From Providencia rettgeri (GTDB lineage Bacteria > Pseudomonadota > Gammaproteobacteria > Enterobacterales > Enterobacteriaceae): 64,000 nucleotides of DNA. The translations under genes and the position numbers were made by a program. Positions within the stretch are counted from its first letter, which is position 1. Each line of letters starts with the position of its first letter. Positions 20,376 to 30,925 of this stretch are shown here, one piece after another. The notes under the pieces were generated by a model. The model had not been told where the DNA came from. It made no database searches and worked only from the letters and a program-made list of their open reading frames with translations. The stretch lies in assembly GCF_013702265.1 (NCBI RefSeq), contig NZ_CP059348.1:1116001-1180000 (forward strand), given 5' to 3'.

Positions 20376-20401
20376 GGGAGTGCGAAATGCACTCCCTTTT
20401 T
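20376..20401 (+). terminator. gpt Rho-independent terminator
   Basis: Perfect 8-bp stem GGGAGTGC/GCACTCCC around a GAAAT loop, followed by TTTTTG. It lies about 107 bp after the gpt stop and 41 bp before frsA. Confidence 0.87.
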
Positions 20402-20442
20402 GTTTATGTGACAGATTTAATAGGTAAAAGTAGGGAACCCAC

Positions 20443-21693
20443 ATGACTCAGCAAAATTTATCCGAAAAACTCTTTAAACCTCGCGTTAGACAAGTTGAAA
20501 CATCAACGTTGGTTTCTTATTCCTCCCATACCCTTTCCCAATTAGAGAACCACAGTGTATTAAGTGGCTCTTCGCATAATCATTGGTATCGTACTCTTAA
20601 CCGGTTAATGTGGATTTGGCGTGGTATTGATGCGATTGAAATTGAAGAAGTTCTAAGCCGTATTGCTATTTCGGATGCTAAACGTAGCCGTGAAGAATGG
20701 CTTGATACCGTCATTGGGAATCGTCGCGGTAATTGGTGCTTTGAATGGTCACATCAAGCCATGCACTGGCAACAAAAAGCCTTAGAATTTGAAAAAGGCC
20801 AGGAAGCGTGCGATGCGTGGTTGCGTGCCGCTAACTTATACAGTATTGCGGCATACCCGTTTATTAAAGGGGATGAGCTGGCGGATCAAGCGATTGTGTT
20901 AGCCTGTAAAGCTTATGATAGTGCGGCAAAATTCTCACAGTACCAATTGAAAAAAATCCCATTCAAAGTTGATGGTGGTAAAGAAGTCTGTGGCTTTTTG
21001 CACATACCATCGAATGTTCAAGGTCCTTATCCAACAGTGATGGTTTGTGGCATGCTGGATAGTTTACAAACAGATTACAGCCGCTACTTTCGAGAATATT
21101 TAGAGCCTCGTGGTATTGCGATGCTAACGCTGGATATGCCATCTATCGGTTATTCTGGCAAGTACTGCCTTTCGCAAGAAACCAGTACATTGCATGAACA
21201 GATTGTTCGCCAGCTCGACACCATCCCATGGATTGACCACACGCGATTTGCAATCACTGGGATCCGTTTTGGCGCGAATATTGCTGTTCGCTTAGCGTAT
21301 ATGTGCCCAGATAAAATCAAAGCCGTTGCGGTGATTGGCCCTATCGTCCATAGCCTATTACATGAAGAAAAATATCAGAAAGATATTCCCCGTATGGTGC
21401 TGGATGTTTTTGCTAGCCGCTTAGGAATTTATCAAGTTGATGGTCAATCATTACGCCATGAGCTCAGCTGTTATTCACTGCGTAATCAAGGCCTGTTGGG
21501 ACGCCGTAACCAAGTACCGATGATGTCAGTATGTTTTAAAAATGATCCCTACAGTCCGAAAGCTGATTCAGATTTAATAGCGCGTTCATCTATGGATAGT
21601 CATTTATTGACGTTACCAAGTAGCCCTATTTTAGAGGCTTTCGAGCGATCCATGTCAGATACAACCAAATGGTTAGAAAGTAAAATATTATAA
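20443..21693 (+). CDS. frsA: FrsA, fermentation-respiration switch protein (alpha/beta hydrolase)
   Basis: 416-residue member of the FrsA/YafA family, proposed to bind the glucose-specific EIIA protein and shift metabolism toward fermentation; enzymatic role uncertain. Begins MTQQNLSEKLFKPR, contains HWYRTLNRLMWIWRGID and a C-terminal alpha/beta-hydrolase domain starting at about residue 190 (TVMVCGMLDSLQTDY). The nucleophile elbow position reads GIRFGAN rather than GxSxG, so the serine is missing, as in other FrsA proteins I know. Neighbours gpt and crl are as in E. coli. Confidence 0.94.
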   Translation: MTQQNLSEKLFKPRVRQVETSTLVSYSSHTLSQLENHSVLSGSSHNHWYRTLNRLMWIWRGIDAIEIEEVLSRIAISDAKRSREEWLDTVIGNRRGNWCFEWSHQAMHWQQKALEFEKGQEACDAWLRAANLYSIAAYPFIKGDELADQAIVLACKAYDSAAKFSQYQLKKIPFKVDGGKEVCGFLHIPSNVQGPYPTVMVCGMLDSLQTDYSRYFREYLEPRGIAMLTLDMPSIGYSGKYCLSQETSTLHEQIVRQLDTIPWIDHTRFAITGIRFGANIAVRLAYMCPDKIKAVAVIGPIVHSLLHEEKYQKDIPRMVLDVFASRLGIYQVDGQSLRHELSCYSLRNQGLLGRRNQVPMMSVCFKNDPYSPKADSDLIARSSMDSHLLTLPSSPILEAFERSMSDTTKWLESKIL

Positions 21694-21764
21694 TTGTATT
21701 GAATAGCTTGCTTATTTTTTAACATTTGTTAAAAAGGGATCTTCCCAAGAAGGAGATCCTTAAT

Positions 21765-22166
21765 ATGGCGTTACCGACTGATTACACAAATGGAAAGTTT
21801 TTAAAGAAATTTGCTGCGATAGGGCCTTATTTACGTGAGCAACAATCTATCAAAAACTGCTACTTTTTTGATAGCTTAGTTGTCTGTGTTAATGCGAATA
21901 TTGCGCCTGAAAAACGAGAGTTTTGGGGATGGTGGTTAGAATTAGCTTCCACGGATGAAGGGTTCGAATTTGCTTATAAATTAGGGATCTACAATAATCA
22001 GGGAAATTGGCAAGCAAAAACCTTGAAAGATGCCGCAACGACGGATGCCGTCGAAAAGAACCTGCATGCCTTCCATCAACGCCTTTCCCAGCAATTATCC
22101 GCTCTAGAATTAAGCTTGTTCCCATCCCCCTTAATGACAGAATTAAAGCTGGAATTAAGCGCATAA
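21765..22166 (+). CDS. crl: Crl, sigma-S activator
   Basis: Small protein that helps sigma-S bind core RNA polymerase. I use ATG 21765, 5 bp after AAGGAGATCC; the frame opens 13 codons earlier without a ribosome site. The protein is 133 residues, as in E. coli. KKFAAIGPYLRE and FFDSLVVCVN and REFWGWWLEL are the conserved Crl core. Located between frsA and proB as usual. Confidence 0.95.
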   Translation: MALPTDYTNGKFLKKFAAIGPYLREQQSIKNCYFFDSLVVCVNANIAPEKREFWGWWLELASTDEGFEFAYKLGIYNNQGNWQAKTLKDAATTDAVEKNLHAFHQRLSQQLSALELSLFPSPLMTELKLELSA

Positions 22167-22197
22167 AATTGTTTTAAACCAACTTTTGTTTAATTTT

Positions 22198-22221
22198 GCG
22201 TTATGCCTGTTGGCATAACGC
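22198..22221 (+). terminator. Hairpin between crl and proB
   Basis: Perfect 10-bp stem GCGTTATGCC/GGCATAACGC with a TGTT loop, 32 bp after the crl stop. No T-run follows on either strand, so it may be a weak or Rho-assisted terminator, or a 3'-stabilising structure. Confidence 0.5.
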
Positions 22222-22281
22222 GCATCTCCTGATAAAACTGATACCCACTTTGTATTTATTAATCCTAATGGCAGAAAAAAG

Positions 22282-23385
22282 ATGAAAAATAGCCAAACAC
22301 TCGTGGTCAAACTTGGCACAAGTGTCTTAACAGGGGGCTCACGTCGTTTAAATCAAGCTCATATCGTTGAGTTGGTTCGACAGTGTGCGCAGCAATATGA
22401 AAAAGGTCACCGAATTATTATTGTCACGTCTGGCGCAATTGCTGCAGGACGTGAACATCTCAATTACCCCGAACTGCCGGCCACCATTGCATCTAAACAG
22501 TTGCTGGCGGCGGTCGGTCAAAGTCGTTTGATCCAATTATGGGAAAGGCTTTTTTCCATCTACGGTATTCACATTGGCCAAATGCTGTTAACTCGTGCAG
22601 ATCTTGAAGATCGCGAACGTTTTTTAAATGCGCGAGACACACTGCAAGCGCTGTTAGATAACGGTATTATTCCGGTGATCAACGAAAACGATGCAGTGGC
22701 GACAGCCGAAATTAAAGTGGGGGATAATGATAACTTATCCGCACTTGCTGCCATTCTTGGTGATGCAGATAAATTACTGTTATTAACCGATATTGAAGGC
22801 CTTTACGACGCGGATCCACGCAGTAATCCGAACGCAAAACTAATCCCTGAAGTTCATGGCATTAATGATGATTTACGCCGTATGGCAGGGGATAGCGTAA
22901 CGGGCTTAGGTACCGGTGGAATGGCAACAAAATTACAGGCGGCTGATGTTGCTGGCCGTGCTGGGATTGACGTGTTTATTGCAGCGGGGAATAAACCGGA
23001 TGTCATCAATTCAGTGATTGAAAATATCCCTGTGGGAACCCGTTTTTATGGGCAGAAAAACCCAATGGAAAACCGTAAGCGCTGGATTTTTGGCGCTCCA
23101 GCGGCGGGGGATGTTTATATTGATGATGGCGCGCAGTTGGCGATCACCGAAAAAGGCAGCTCATTATTGCCAAAAGGTATTAAGAAAATAGAAGGCGATT
23201 TCTCCCGTGGCGCAGTGATCCGTATTCGTAATATGGCAGGCAAAGATTTGGCACATGGTGTAAGCCACTATAATAGTGATGCGCTCAGAATGATTGCCGG
23301 TCATCATTCCCAAGATATTGGTAAAATCCTTGGCTATGAACATGGCTCAGTTGCCGTTCATCGCGACGATATGATAGTGAGTTAA
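22282..23385 (+). CDS. proB: Glutamate 5-kinase
   Basis: First enzyme of proline synthesis, phosphorylating L-glutamate; feedback-inhibited by proline. 367 residues: amino-acid kinase domain ([47 protein letters not shown]) followed by a PUA domain from about residue 275 ([21 protein letters not shown]). Two base pairs separate it from proA, so the two are cotranscribed; the product gamma-glutamyl phosphate is labile and is handed to ProA. Confidence 0.97.
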   Translation: MKNSQTLVVKLGTSVLTGGSRRLNQAHIVELVRQCAQQYEKGHRIIIVTSGAIAAGREHLNYPELPATIASKQLLAAVGQSRLIQLWERLFSIYGIHIGQMLLTRADLEDRERFLNARDTLQALLDNGIIPVINENDAVATAEIKVGDNDNLSALAAILGDADKLLLLTDIEGLYDADPRSNPNAKLIPEVHGINDDLRRMAGDSVTGLGTGGMATKLQAADVAGRAGIDVFIAAGNKPDVINSVIENIPVGTRFYGQKNPMENRKRWIFGAPAAGDVYIDDGAQLAITEKGSSLLPKGIKKIEGDFSRGAVIRIRNMAGKDLAHGVSHYNSDALRMIAGHHSQDIGKILGYEHGSVAVHRDDMIVS

Positions 23386-23387
23386 TT

Positions 23388-24641
23388 ATGTTAGAACAAA
23401 TGGGTAAAGCGGCGCGCGAAGCGTCATGGCAGTTGGCTCAATTCAATACCAAACAAAAAAATAGTGCGCTTGAGCAAATTGCTGACCTCTTAGAGCAAAA
23501 GAGTGCCAGTATTTTAGCGGCTAACCAGCAGGATATGGCTCAAGCTCAGCAAAGTGGTATGAGCGAAGCATTACAAGATCGTTTATTACTGACCCAAGCG
23601 CGCTTAAAAAGCATCGCGGATGACGTCAGAAAAGTGTGCCAGTTGGCTGATCCGGTAGGGCAATTCCTTGATGGTAGCGAGTTAGATAGCGGGTTAAATT
23701 TACAACGTCGTCGTGTTCCGTTAGGGGTTATTGGAGTGATCTATGAAGCCCGCCCTAATGTTACTGTGGATGTCGCTTCTTTATGTTTAAAAACGGGAAA
23801 TGCGGTCATTCTGCGCGGTGGAAAAGAGACGCATAATACCAATCTTGCTGTGGTAGAGGTTATTCAGCAAGCGCTGAAAAATAGCGGGCTGCCAGCCAAT
23901 GCGGTACAGGCAATCAATAATCCGGATCGTGAATTAGTGGCTCAATTATTAAAATTGGATCGCTATGTGGATATGCTGATCCCTCGCGGCGGTGCGGGTT
24001 TACATAAATTATGTCGTGAGCAATCTACAATCCCGGTGATCACTGGCGGAATTGGTGTTTGCCATACTTTTGTAGATGACTCTGTGGATTTTGATAAGGC
24101 ACTGAGTGTCATTACTAATGCTAAAGTTCAGCGTCCAAGTGCATGTAATTCATTGGAAACACTGTTGGTTCATGAAGACATTGCGGCGAGTTTCTTACCG
24201 CGTTTAAGTGAAAAAATGGCTCAGCAGCAAGTGACATTACATGCCAGCGAGAAAGCAATGGCATTCTTGAAAGATGGCGCTGCTAAAGTGGTTCCTGTTC
24301 AAGCGGAAAACTTAGTGGATGAATGGCTATCTTTGGACTTGAACGTTGAGATTGTTTCAGGGATTGATGCCGCTATCGAACATATTCGTCATTATGGTAC
24401 CGCACACTCTGACGCCATCTTAACGGAGTCTATTCGCCAAGCGGATTACTTTGTGCAGCGTGTGGACTCGGCTGCGGTATACGTTAATGCCAGCACCCGT
24501 TTTACCGATGGTGGGCAGTTTGGACTCGGTGCGGAAGTGGCAGTGAGCACCCAAAAGCTCCATTCCCGTGGGCCGATGGGGTTAGATGCTCTGACGACCT
24601 ATAAATGGATTGGTTACGGTGACTTTTTAAGTCGGCCATAA
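23388..24641 (+). CDS. proA: Gamma-glutamyl phosphate reductase
   Basis: NADPH-dependent reduction of glutamyl 5-phosphate to the semialdehyde in proline synthesis. 417 residues, aldehyde-dehydrogenase fold. Catalytic cysteine is in [27 protein letters not shown] and the C-terminal [22 protein letters not shown] (in two overlapping motifs) are typical. Start ATG is 2 bp after proB. Confidence 0.97.
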   Translation: MLEQMGKAAREASWQLAQFNTKQKNSALEQIADLLEQKSASILAANQQDMAQAQQSGMSEALQDRLLLTQARLKSIADDVRKVCQLADPVGQFLDGSELDSGLNLQRRRVPLGVIGVIYEARPNVTVDVASLCLKTGNAVILRGGKETHNTNLAVVEVIQQALKNSGLPANAVQAINNPDRELVAQLLKLDRYVDMLIPRGGAGLHKLCREQSTIPVITGGIGVCHTFVDDSVDFDKALSVITNAKVQRPSACNSLETLLVHEDIAASFLPRLSEKMAQQQVTLHASEKAMAFLKDGAAKVVPVQAENLVDEWLSLDLNVEIVSGIDAAIEHIRHYGTAHSDAILTESIRQADYFVQRVDSAAVYVNASTRFTDGGQFGLGAEVAVSTQKLHSRGPMGLDALTTYKWIGYGDFLSRP

Positions 24642-24656
24642 TTTAATCATAATAAT

Positions 24657-24848
24657 TTCGAGCCACACTGCGTGTGGCTTAAGTTGCAGACAAAGAGGGA
24701 TAAAAGCGTGGTTTTTCCCTCTTTGTGTTATCAGGCGAAAATCAATAAATTGATTTTCCTGATTTATTTTTACAACCCTAAAGTATCATTTCCAAACCAG
24801 ATAGGTTTTGAAATGGTTCGAGCCACACTGCGTGTGGCTTTATTTTTT
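24657..24848. repeat. Hairpin cluster with a 24-bp direct repeat after proA
   Basis: The same 24-bp unit, with core AGCCACACTGCGTGTGGCT, occurs at 24657-24680 and 24817-24840, exactly 160 bp apart. Each folds into an 8-bp stem with a TGC loop. The second copy is followed by TTATTTTTTT and is a good terminator. Between them are two further inverted repeats: an 11-bp stem ACAAAGAGGGA/TCCCTCTTTGT (about 24688-24725) and GAAAATCAAT/ATTGATTTTC (about 24737-24758). Four hairpins in under 200 bp. No gene. Confidence 0.85.
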
Positions 24849-24887
24849 TAGACTATTCGCCATTTTGGCTAACCTGCTAGAAGCATG

Positions 24888-24905
24888 TGTATGGCAAATT
24901 TATCA
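24888..24905. promoter_or_regulatory. Candidate TyrR box upstream of aroL
   Basis: TGTATGGCAAATTTATCA fits TGTAAA-N6-TTTACA only partly but keeps the invariant G-N14-C spacing. In E. coli aroL is TyrR-regulated. Weak match; treat as a candidate. Confidence 0.4.
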
Positions 24906-24934
24906 TAGTAATCATGATGATGGGATGAATATCG

Positions 24935-25432
24935 ATGTTCTACATTATTGGGCCTAGAGGCTCAGGAAAAACAACGATTGGTAAGAAACTCGCAGAAAAA
25001 ACGGGTTACCAGTTTATTGACACCGACAAACTTATTTTAGAACACGCGGGAATGAGCATTTCTGACATTGTCCAGCAACAAGGCTGGGACTATTTTCGTC
25101 AGCTAGAAAGCCAAATTCTTGCTTCAATCGAACCACAAAAAGCCATTGTTTCAACAGGGGGCGGTATTATTTTAGCCTCTGAAAATCAGCAGGTTATGCG
25201 GGATAATGGAACGGTCATTTATTTACGTTCCACTCCTGAAACCCTCGCACAGCGGCTGGCGGCAGAGCCTCAAGCAGAACAGCGACCGAGCTTAACGGGA
25301 AAATCACTGCTTGAAGAAATTGAAGAGGTGATGGAGCAGCGTGATCCTATCTATTTATCGACTGCGCACCACGTTATTGATGCCAATCAATCCATTGATG
25401 CTATCATTAACCAGATCGCAAATTTGAGATAA
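24935..25432 (+). CDS. aroL: Shikimate kinase (AroL type)
   Basis: Phosphorylates shikimate in the common aromatic pathway. 165 residues. P-loop GPRGSGKTT at residues 6-14, shikimate-site D (DTDK) and STGGGIIL, and the LID region QRPSLTGK followed by EVMEQRDPIY. Sequence pattern is closer to AroL (GPRGxGKTT, TGGGIIL) than to AroK. Located alone between proBA and aas, unlike its E. coli place. Confidence 0.92.
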   Translation: MFYIIGPRGSGKTTIGKKLAEKTGYQFIDTDKLILEHAGMSISDIVQQQGWDYFRQLESQILASIEPQKAIVSTGGGIILASENQQVMRDNGTVIYLRSTPETLAQRLAAEPQAEQRPSLTGKSLLEEIEEVMEQRDPIYLSTAHHVIDANQSIDAIINQIANLR

Positions 25433-25558
25433 ATATTAGGTATACCAATGCCTTTAGGAATAAACCCCTTAATGAGGCGGATGGGGCACGAGATAATTGT
25501 TGTGGTATCTAATTGTTAATCAATAGATAAAATTATCACCATAAGAAAGGAAATCATT

Positions 25559-27706
25559 ATGTTGGCAAAGATAATAAAAAAAGTACTGAAGTTTTTGTTT
25601 CGTGTCGAAGTCATTGGCAACCCAAATGAGTTCAATCAAGACAAATGTATCATTACGCCAAACCATGTCTCTTTTCTTGATGGTGTGTTGATTGCGCTAT
25701 TCTTACCAGTAAAACCGGTATTTGCTATGTACAGCACAGTGGCAACGCCTAAGATGATCAAGCGTCTTAAGCCTTATGCCGATGTTGTTGCATTAGATCC
25801 AAAGAACCCATTAGGCCTCAGACACTTAGTTCGAGAAGTGGACAAAGGTCGCCCAATCGTTATTTTCCCAGAAGGCCGCATTTCTGTTCATGGCTCTTTA
25901 ATGAAGATCTATGAAGGCGCGGCTTTTATCGCTGCCAAATCAGGGGCAAAAATTGTCCCTATTCGTATTGATGGTGCTGAGCGAAGTTACTTTGGACGCT
26001 TAAAAGGGGTTATCCCGTTAAAGTGGTTTCCGAAAATCAAGTTACATATCCTGCCTGCTGAAGCCATTCCTATGCCGGATGCACCACGTGCTGTTGAGCG
26101 TCGCGCATTAGCGGGTGAACACCTTTACCAAATCATGAAAGCGGCACGTATGGCAAGCCGCCCACAAATGACGTTAGTCGAAGCCTTTATTGATAGTATT
26201 GAACGTTATGGGCGTCGTTCTCGCTGTATTGAAGATATCGCCTTTAAAGAAGATAACTATCAAGGATTACTGAAAAAGTCTCTTGGTGTTGGACGAATTA
26301 TCGAACGCTACACCCATGAAAATGAGCGTGTAGGGTTATTGCTACCCAATGCGACAGTGACCGCGGCAGCAATTTTCGGCTGTTTAATGCGTGGTCGTGT
26401 GCCTGCAATGCTGAACTACACGGCGGGAAGCCACGGGATCAGTAATGCTTTGAAAGCGTCAACGGCGAAGGTGGTCTTTACTTCAAGACAATTTTTGGAA
26501 AAAGGGAAACTGACCCATATTCCAGAGCAAGTGCCTGAAGCCACGTGGATTTACCTCGAAGATTTAAAAGATACTGTCACTTTCCAAGATAAGTGGTGGA
26601 TTGTTAAGCATTTATTCTCACCACGTAACGCTATTGTTCCCCGTAACGTGGATGACGAAGCCATTGTATTATTTACCTCTGGTTCTGAAGGGACGCCAAA
26701 AGGCGTAGTGCATAGTCATCGTAGCTTAATGGCTAACGTTGAACAGATCAAAACCATTGCCGATTTTACGCCGCGTGACCGTTTTATGTCATCACTGCCG
26801 TTATTCCACGCATTTGGATTAACCGTTGGGTTATTTATCCCGCTGTTTTCTGGGAGCCGCGTCTTCCTATATCCAAGTCCGTTACATTACCGAATTATTC
26901 CTGAATTGGTATATGACCGAAATTGTACCGTTCTGTTTGGAACCTCAACATTCTTAGGCAATTATGCACGTTTTGCCCATCCGTATGATTTTGCAAGAGT
27001 TCGTTATGTTGTGGCTGGCGCAGAAAAACTGTCAGATAAAACCAAGAAAATTTGGTACGAAAAATTTGGTATCCGTATTCTTGAAGGTTATGGCGTGACG
27101 GAGTGTGCGCCGATAGTCTCTATTAATGTCCCTATGGCGGCGAAAGAAGGCTCTGTAGGGCAGATTTTACCCAGTATGGAAGCCCGTATTATACCATTAC
27201 CGGGTATTGAACACGGTGGAAAACTTCAACTGAAAGGCCCAAATATAATGAAGGGTTACTTACGTGTAGAAGCGCCGGGCGTGTTAGAGGAGCCAAAAGC
27301 GGAAAATGCTCAGGGCGAGATAGAACCAGGCTGGTATGACACTGGGGATATTGTTGAGTTAGACAATAAAAACTTCTGCACCATTAAAGGACGAGTGAAG
27401 CGCTTTGCTAAACTCGCTGGCGAAATGGTTTCTCTTGAAAGTATTGAACAAATGGTGGCTGAGATCTCTCCAAGCTGCGACCACGGTGTTGTGACTAAAC
27501 CCGACAGTAGCAAAGGGGAAGCGTTGGTGTTATTTACCACGGATAAAGATCTTGACCGAGGTGCATTATCTGCCGCAGCGAAAGGTAAAGGTTTAACTGA
27601 ATTAGCGGTTCCTCGGGATATTCGTTGGGTTAAAGCCTTACCAGTATTAGGTAGCGGAAAAACGGACTTTGTGACATTAAAACAGATGGCGTTAACAGGG
27701 GAATAA
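25559..27706 (+). CDS. aas: Bifunctional acyl-ACP synthetase / 2-acyl-GPE acyltransferase
   Basis: Inner-membrane enzyme that re-acylates lysophosphatidylethanolamine. 715 residues. N-terminal PlsC-type acyltransferase domain has NHVSFLDG (HX4D, about residue 36) and FPEGRIS (about 104); the C-terminal half is an AMP-forming acyl-ACP synthetase with [20 protein letters not shown] and GWYDTGDIV. Preceded by AGAAAGGAAATC. lplT follows after 1 bp: flippase and acyltransferase act on the same lipid. Confidence 0.97.
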   Translation: MLAKIIKKVLKFLFRVEVIGNPNEFNQDKCIITPNHVSFLDGVLIALFLPVKPVFAMYSTVATPKMIKRLKPYADVVALDPKNPLGLRHLVREVDKGRPIVIFPEGRISVHGSLMKIYEGAAFIAAKSGAKIVPIRIDGAERSYFGRLKGVIPLKWFPKIKLHILPAEAIPMPDAPRAVERRALAGEHLYQIMKAARMASRPQMTLVEAFIDSIERYGRRSRCIEDIAFKEDNYQGLLKKSLGVGRIIERYTHENERVGLLLPNATVTAAAIFGCLMRGRVPAMLNYTAGSHGISNALKASTAKVVFTSRQFLEKGKLTHIPEQVPEATWIYLEDLKDTVTFQDKWWIVKHLFSPRNAIVPRNVDDEAIVLFTSGSEGTPKGVVHSHRSLMANVEQIKTIADFTPRDRFMSSLPLFHAFGLTVGLFIPLFSGSRVFLYPSPLHYRIIPELVYDRNCTVLFGTSTFLGNYARFAHPYDFARVRYVVAGAEKLSDKTKKIWYEKFGIRILEGYGVTECAPIVSINVPMAAKEGSVGQILPSMEARIIPLPGIEHGGKLQLKGPNIMKGYLRVEAPGVLEEPKAENAQGEIEPGWYDTGDIVELDNKNFCTIKGRVKRFAKLAGEMVSLESIEQMVAEISPSCDHGVVTKPDSSKGEALVLFTTDKDLDRGALSAAAKGKGLTELAVPRDIRWVKALPVLGSGKTDFVTLKQMALTGE

Positions 27707-27707
27707 T

Positions 27708-28910
27708 ATGCAGGAAAGCACACCAAATACGCCACTGATGAGCACCGGAATGAAAGCCGTTCTGGCGTCTCAGTTTCTTTCTGCATTTGCAGATAACGCG
27801 TTATTATTCGCGATATTAGCGCAGTTAAAAGCGGAATTTTACCCAGAATGGAGCCATCCAATTCTACAAATGGTGTTTGTCTTCACCTATATTGTGCTGG
27901 CACCATTTGTGGGGCAAATTGCGGATAGATTTTCTAAAGGCCGCGTGATGCTGTTTTCCAACATATTTAAATTTATTGGGGCATTGGGGATCTGCTTAGG
28001 GGTTAATCCATTCCTCTGTTACGGGTTAGTCGGTGTCGGTGCCGCTGCATATTCTCCGGCAAAATATGGTATTTTGGGTGAACTTACAGGTGGCGATAAT
28101 TTAGTCAAAGCTAACGGACTAATGGAAGCCTCTACGATCGCAGCGATTTTAGTGGGTTCTGTGGTTGGCGGTATGCTCTCTGACATTAACCTACTATTGG
28201 CATTGGGAACTTGTTCTTTACTGTATGCGCTCGCGGTCATTGTTAACTTTTTTATTCCCCACTTAGCGGCTGCAAGACCGGGAACAGGATGGAATTTCAA
28301 ACAGTTGCTGGGGGACTTCTTCTCCGCCTGTCGTATTTTATGGGCAAATCAAGAAAGTCGTTTTTCCCTTGTGGGCACCAGCATGTTTTGGGGCGCAGGG
28401 GTAACATTGCGTTTCTTGCTGGTGGCGTGGGTGCCAGTGGCTTTAGGATTGCAAGATAATACAACCCCAACCATTTTGAATGCGATGGTGGCGGTAGGTA
28501 TTGTTGTGGGGGCAGGGTTAGCGGCGAAATTTATCACCTTAAAAACGGTCTATCGCTGTATTCCTGCAGGGATTGTGATTGGGGTTATGGTGGTTTTCCT
28601 TTCACTACAAACCAATATTATTCCTTCCTATTTTATTTTGATGGTATTAGGGATTTTTGGTGGGCTATTTGTGGTTCCACTGAATGCTTTACTTCAAGAG
28701 AAAGGTAAAGAAACAGTCGGAGCAGGTAATGCCATCGCAGTACAAAATCTCGGCGAAAACAGTGCCATGCTATTAATGCTAGGGTTATATTCTCTGGCGA
28801 TAAAGGTCGGATTCTCGGTCGTGAGCGTAGGTGTCGGTTTTGGCGTGGTATTCGCAATTGCGATTGCAGGGCTGTGGATTTGGGATCGCGCTCGTAAGAA
28901 AACAGCATAA
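27708..28910 (+). CDS. lplT: Lysophospholipid transporter LplT
   Basis: Major-facilitator protein that flips lysophospholipids across the inner membrane to Aas. 400 residues and about twelve hydrophobic segments; [26 protein letters not shown] is the family start (read in two parts). The gene is tightly coupled to aas, and its TAA overlaps the next ATG (pncC) by one base. Confidence 0.96.
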   Translation: MQESTPNTPLMSTGMKAVLASQFLSAFADNALLFAILAQLKAEFYPEWSHPILQMVFVFTYIVLAPFVGQIADRFSKGRVMLFSNIFKFIGALGICLGVNPFLCYGLVGVGAAAYSPAKYGILGELTGGDNLVKANGLMEASTIAAILVGSVVGGMLSDINLLLALGTCSLLYALAVIVNFFIPHLAAARPGTGWNFKQLLGDFFSACRILWANQESRFSLVGTSMFWGAGVTLRFLLVAWVPVALGLQDNTTPTILNAMVAVGIVVGAGLAAKFITLKTVYRCIPAGIVIGVMVVFLSLQTNIIPSYFILMVLGIFGGLFVVPLNALLQEKGKETVGAGNAIAVQNLGENSAMLLMLGLYSLAIKVGFSVVSVGVGFGVVFAIAIAGLWIWDRARKKTA

Positions 28911-29440
28911 TGGTGAATAGCCAAATGATAAATGAGAAGCAACTCGAGACATTAAGTATTCAGTTAGGACAGCGTTTACTGCAACTTGATAAAACAGTGA
29001 CGGCGGCGGAATCTTGTACTGGTGGATGGATTGCCAAAGTGTTGACGGATATTGCAGGCAGCTCAGCTTATTTTAACCGTGGGTTTGTCACTTACAGTAA
29101 TGAAGCTAAGCACCAAATGATTGGGGTAACCAACGACTCATTAACGCGTTTTGGTGCAGTGAGTCAGCAAGTGGTTCAGGAAATGGCACTTGGAGCATTA
29201 GATGAAGCCCAGGCAGACTTTGCGATGTCAGTCAGTGGAATTGCTGGACCGGGCGGCGGCAGCGAAGATAAACCTGTCGGGACAGTTTGGTTTGGTTTTG
29301 CATTAAAGCAGGCCAATGGTACTGTGGATGTTGTGACTCGTCATCAGATATTCGAAGGTGATAGGTATCAAGTTCGTTTGCAATCAACAGGTTATTCGCT
29401 GGAAACGCTTTTACAGTTAATATCTGAAAAATTTTCTTGA
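28910..29440 (+). CDS. pncC: Nicotinamide-nucleotide amidase PncC (CinA C-terminal type)
   Basis: Deamidates nicotinamide mononucleotide to nicotinate mononucleotide in pyridine-nucleotide recycling. 176 residues; conserved TAAESCTGGWIAKVLTDIAGSS and the GIAGPGGGSEDKPVGTVW stretch. The ATG at 28910 overlaps the lplT stop; an in-frame ATG at 28925 would give a length closer to E. coli (165). Lies directly upstream of recA as in E. coli. Confidence 0.94.
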   Translation: MVNSQMINEKQLETLSIQLGQRLLQLDKTVTAAESCTGGWIAKVLTDIAGSSAYFNRGFVTYSNEAKHQMIGVTNDSLTRFGAVSQQVVQEMALGALDEAQADFAMSVSGIAGPGGGSEDKPVGTVWFGFALKQANGTVDVVTRHQIFEGDRYQVRLQSTGYSLETLLQLISEKFS

Positions 29441-29460
29441 TACTGTATGATTATACAGTA
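29441..29460. promoter_or_regulatory. LexA box of recA
   Basis: TACTGTATGATTATACAGTA is an almost perfect symmetric LexA operator, starting at the base after the pncC stop and 73 bp before the recA ATG. Confidence 0.95.
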
Positions 29461-29532
29461 TACTTAGTTCCAACAAATCGAATTCAATCGTTTTATTCGC
29501 AATGGTTACCACCATTGCCTTAGGGAGTGAAC

Positions 29533-30600
29533 ATGGCTATTGATGAAAACAAACAAAAAGCACTTGCTGCGGCATTAGGTCAAATCGAAAAGCAATTCGG
29601 TAAAGGCTCCATTATGCGTCTTGGTGAAGACCGCACAATGGATGTTGAAACCATTTCAACAGGCTCTTTATCTCTTGACGTTGCTTTAGGTGCGGGTGGT
29701 TTGCCATTAGGGCGTATTGTTGAAATCTACGGTCCTGAATCTTCAGGTAAAACGACATTAACTCTGCAAGTTATTGCTGCAGCACAACGTAGTGGTAAAA
29801 CTTGTGCGTTTATTGATGCTGAGCATGCGCTTGACCCTATCTACGCGAAAAAATTAGGCGTTGATATTGATAACCTTCTGTGTTCCCAACCAGATACGGG
29901 TGAGCAAGCGTTAGAGATCTGTGATGCATTAACTCGCTCTGGTGCGGTAGACGTGATCATCGTTGACTCCGTTGCAGCATTAACACCAAAAGCGGAAATT
30001 GAAGGCGAAATCGGTGATTCTCATATGGGCCTTGCGGCGCGTATGATGAGCCAAGCAATGCGCAAATTAGCGGGTAACCTGAAAAATTCAAATACTTTGC
30101 TGATTTTCATCAACCAGATCCGTATGAAGATTGGTGTGATGTTTGGTAACCCAGAAACCACGACTGGTGGTAACGCACTGAAATTCTACGCTTCTGTTCG
30201 TTTAGATATCCGCCGTATTGGTGCAGTGAAAAACGGTGAAGAAATTGTTGGTAGCGAAACGCGCGTTAAAGTGGTGAAAAACAAAGTTGCGGCGCCATTT
30301 AAACAAGCTGAATTCCAAATCCTTTATGGTGAAGGTATCAATACCTTCGGTGAGCTGATTGACTTAGGTGTTAAACATAAGCTGATTGAAAAAGCGGGCG
30401 CTTGGTACAGCTATAACGGCGACAAAATTGGTCAAGGTAAAGCGAACTCGACAACTTACCTGAAAGAACATCCTGAAGTTGCACAAGAAATTGATAAAAA
30501 GCTGCGTGATTTATTATTAAACCACACAGGTGAATTTAACAGTGCAGCGACTGATTTCATCAGTGATTCTGATGAAGAGGAAGTTCCAGAAGAATTTTAA
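29533..30600 (+). CDS. recA: RecA recombinase
   Basis: Strand-exchange protein and LexA coprotease. Start ATG 29533 ([17 protein letters not shown]) follows TAGGGAG; an in-frame GTG two codons earlier is less likely. 355 residues. Walker [10 protein letters not shown] (about 67-75), Walker [14 protein letters not shown] loops around [17 protein letters not shown] and [20 protein letters not shown] (residue string split), and an acidic tail [12 protein letters not shown] strong terminator follows, and recX is not next to it. Confidence 0.98.
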   Translation: MAIDENKQKALAAALGQIEKQFGKGSIMRLGEDRTMDVETISTGSLSLDVALGAGGLPLGRIVEIYGPESSGKTTLTLQVIAAAQRSGKTCAFIDAEHALDPIYAKKLGVDIDNLLCSQPDTGEQALEICDALTRSGAVDVIIVDSVAALTPKAEIEGEIGDSHMGLAARMMSQAMRKLAGNLKNSNTLLIFINQIRMKIGVMFGNPETTTGGNALKFYASVRLDIRRIGAVKNGEEIVGSETRVKVVKNKVAAPFKQAEFQILYGEGINTFGELIDLGVKHKLIEKAGAWYSYNGDKIGQGKANSTTYLKEHPEVAQEIDKKLRDLLLNHTGEFNSAATDFISDSDEEEVPEEF

Positions 30601-30925
30601 TTCAACGCTAACCTATTGAAATAAATTGATATCAAAAGCGCCATTCTTAATTGACTGGCGCTTTTTTGTTTCTGCCTATCACAATAATAGTTTATTGCAC
30701 AGTTTTTCTGTGGAAAAATACCCTAGCCAGAGGTATAAACATACTTTCAGAAAATATTCAGACGCTTTACAATGAAAGCCGCGAATGGATGTATCTATAT
30801 TTTACTTCTATACAAAGAGACTTTATCTTATCAGTCACTTTTTAATCGGAGAGTTGATTAGAGGTGATGTTACATTCCATCTCAACAATTCGTAATTCTG
30901 TTTCCAGCTTGATATCGGGATAAAT
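30601..30925. other. recA-alaS intergenic region without recX
   Basis: 325 bp. It begins with the recA terminator. A 64-codon frame at 30651-30845 starts inside that terminator and has no ribosome site, so I do not call it. No RecX-like protein is encoded on either strand. The second half should hold the alaS promoter; TTCCAGCTTGATATCGGG precedes the alaS start. Confidence 0.6.
30634..30668 (+). terminator. recA terminator
   Basis: 10-bp stem AAAAGCGCCA/TGGCGCTTTT followed by T-tract, 33 bp after recA. Confidence 0.9.

Noticed and set aside
25433-25558. Looked for OmrA/OmrB-like sRNAs upstream of aas
   Set aside because: E. coli has them next to aas, but no matching 5' end or terminator is seen here.
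30651-30845. 64-codon frame after recA
   Set aside because: Starts within the recA terminator and has no ribosome site; not RecX.
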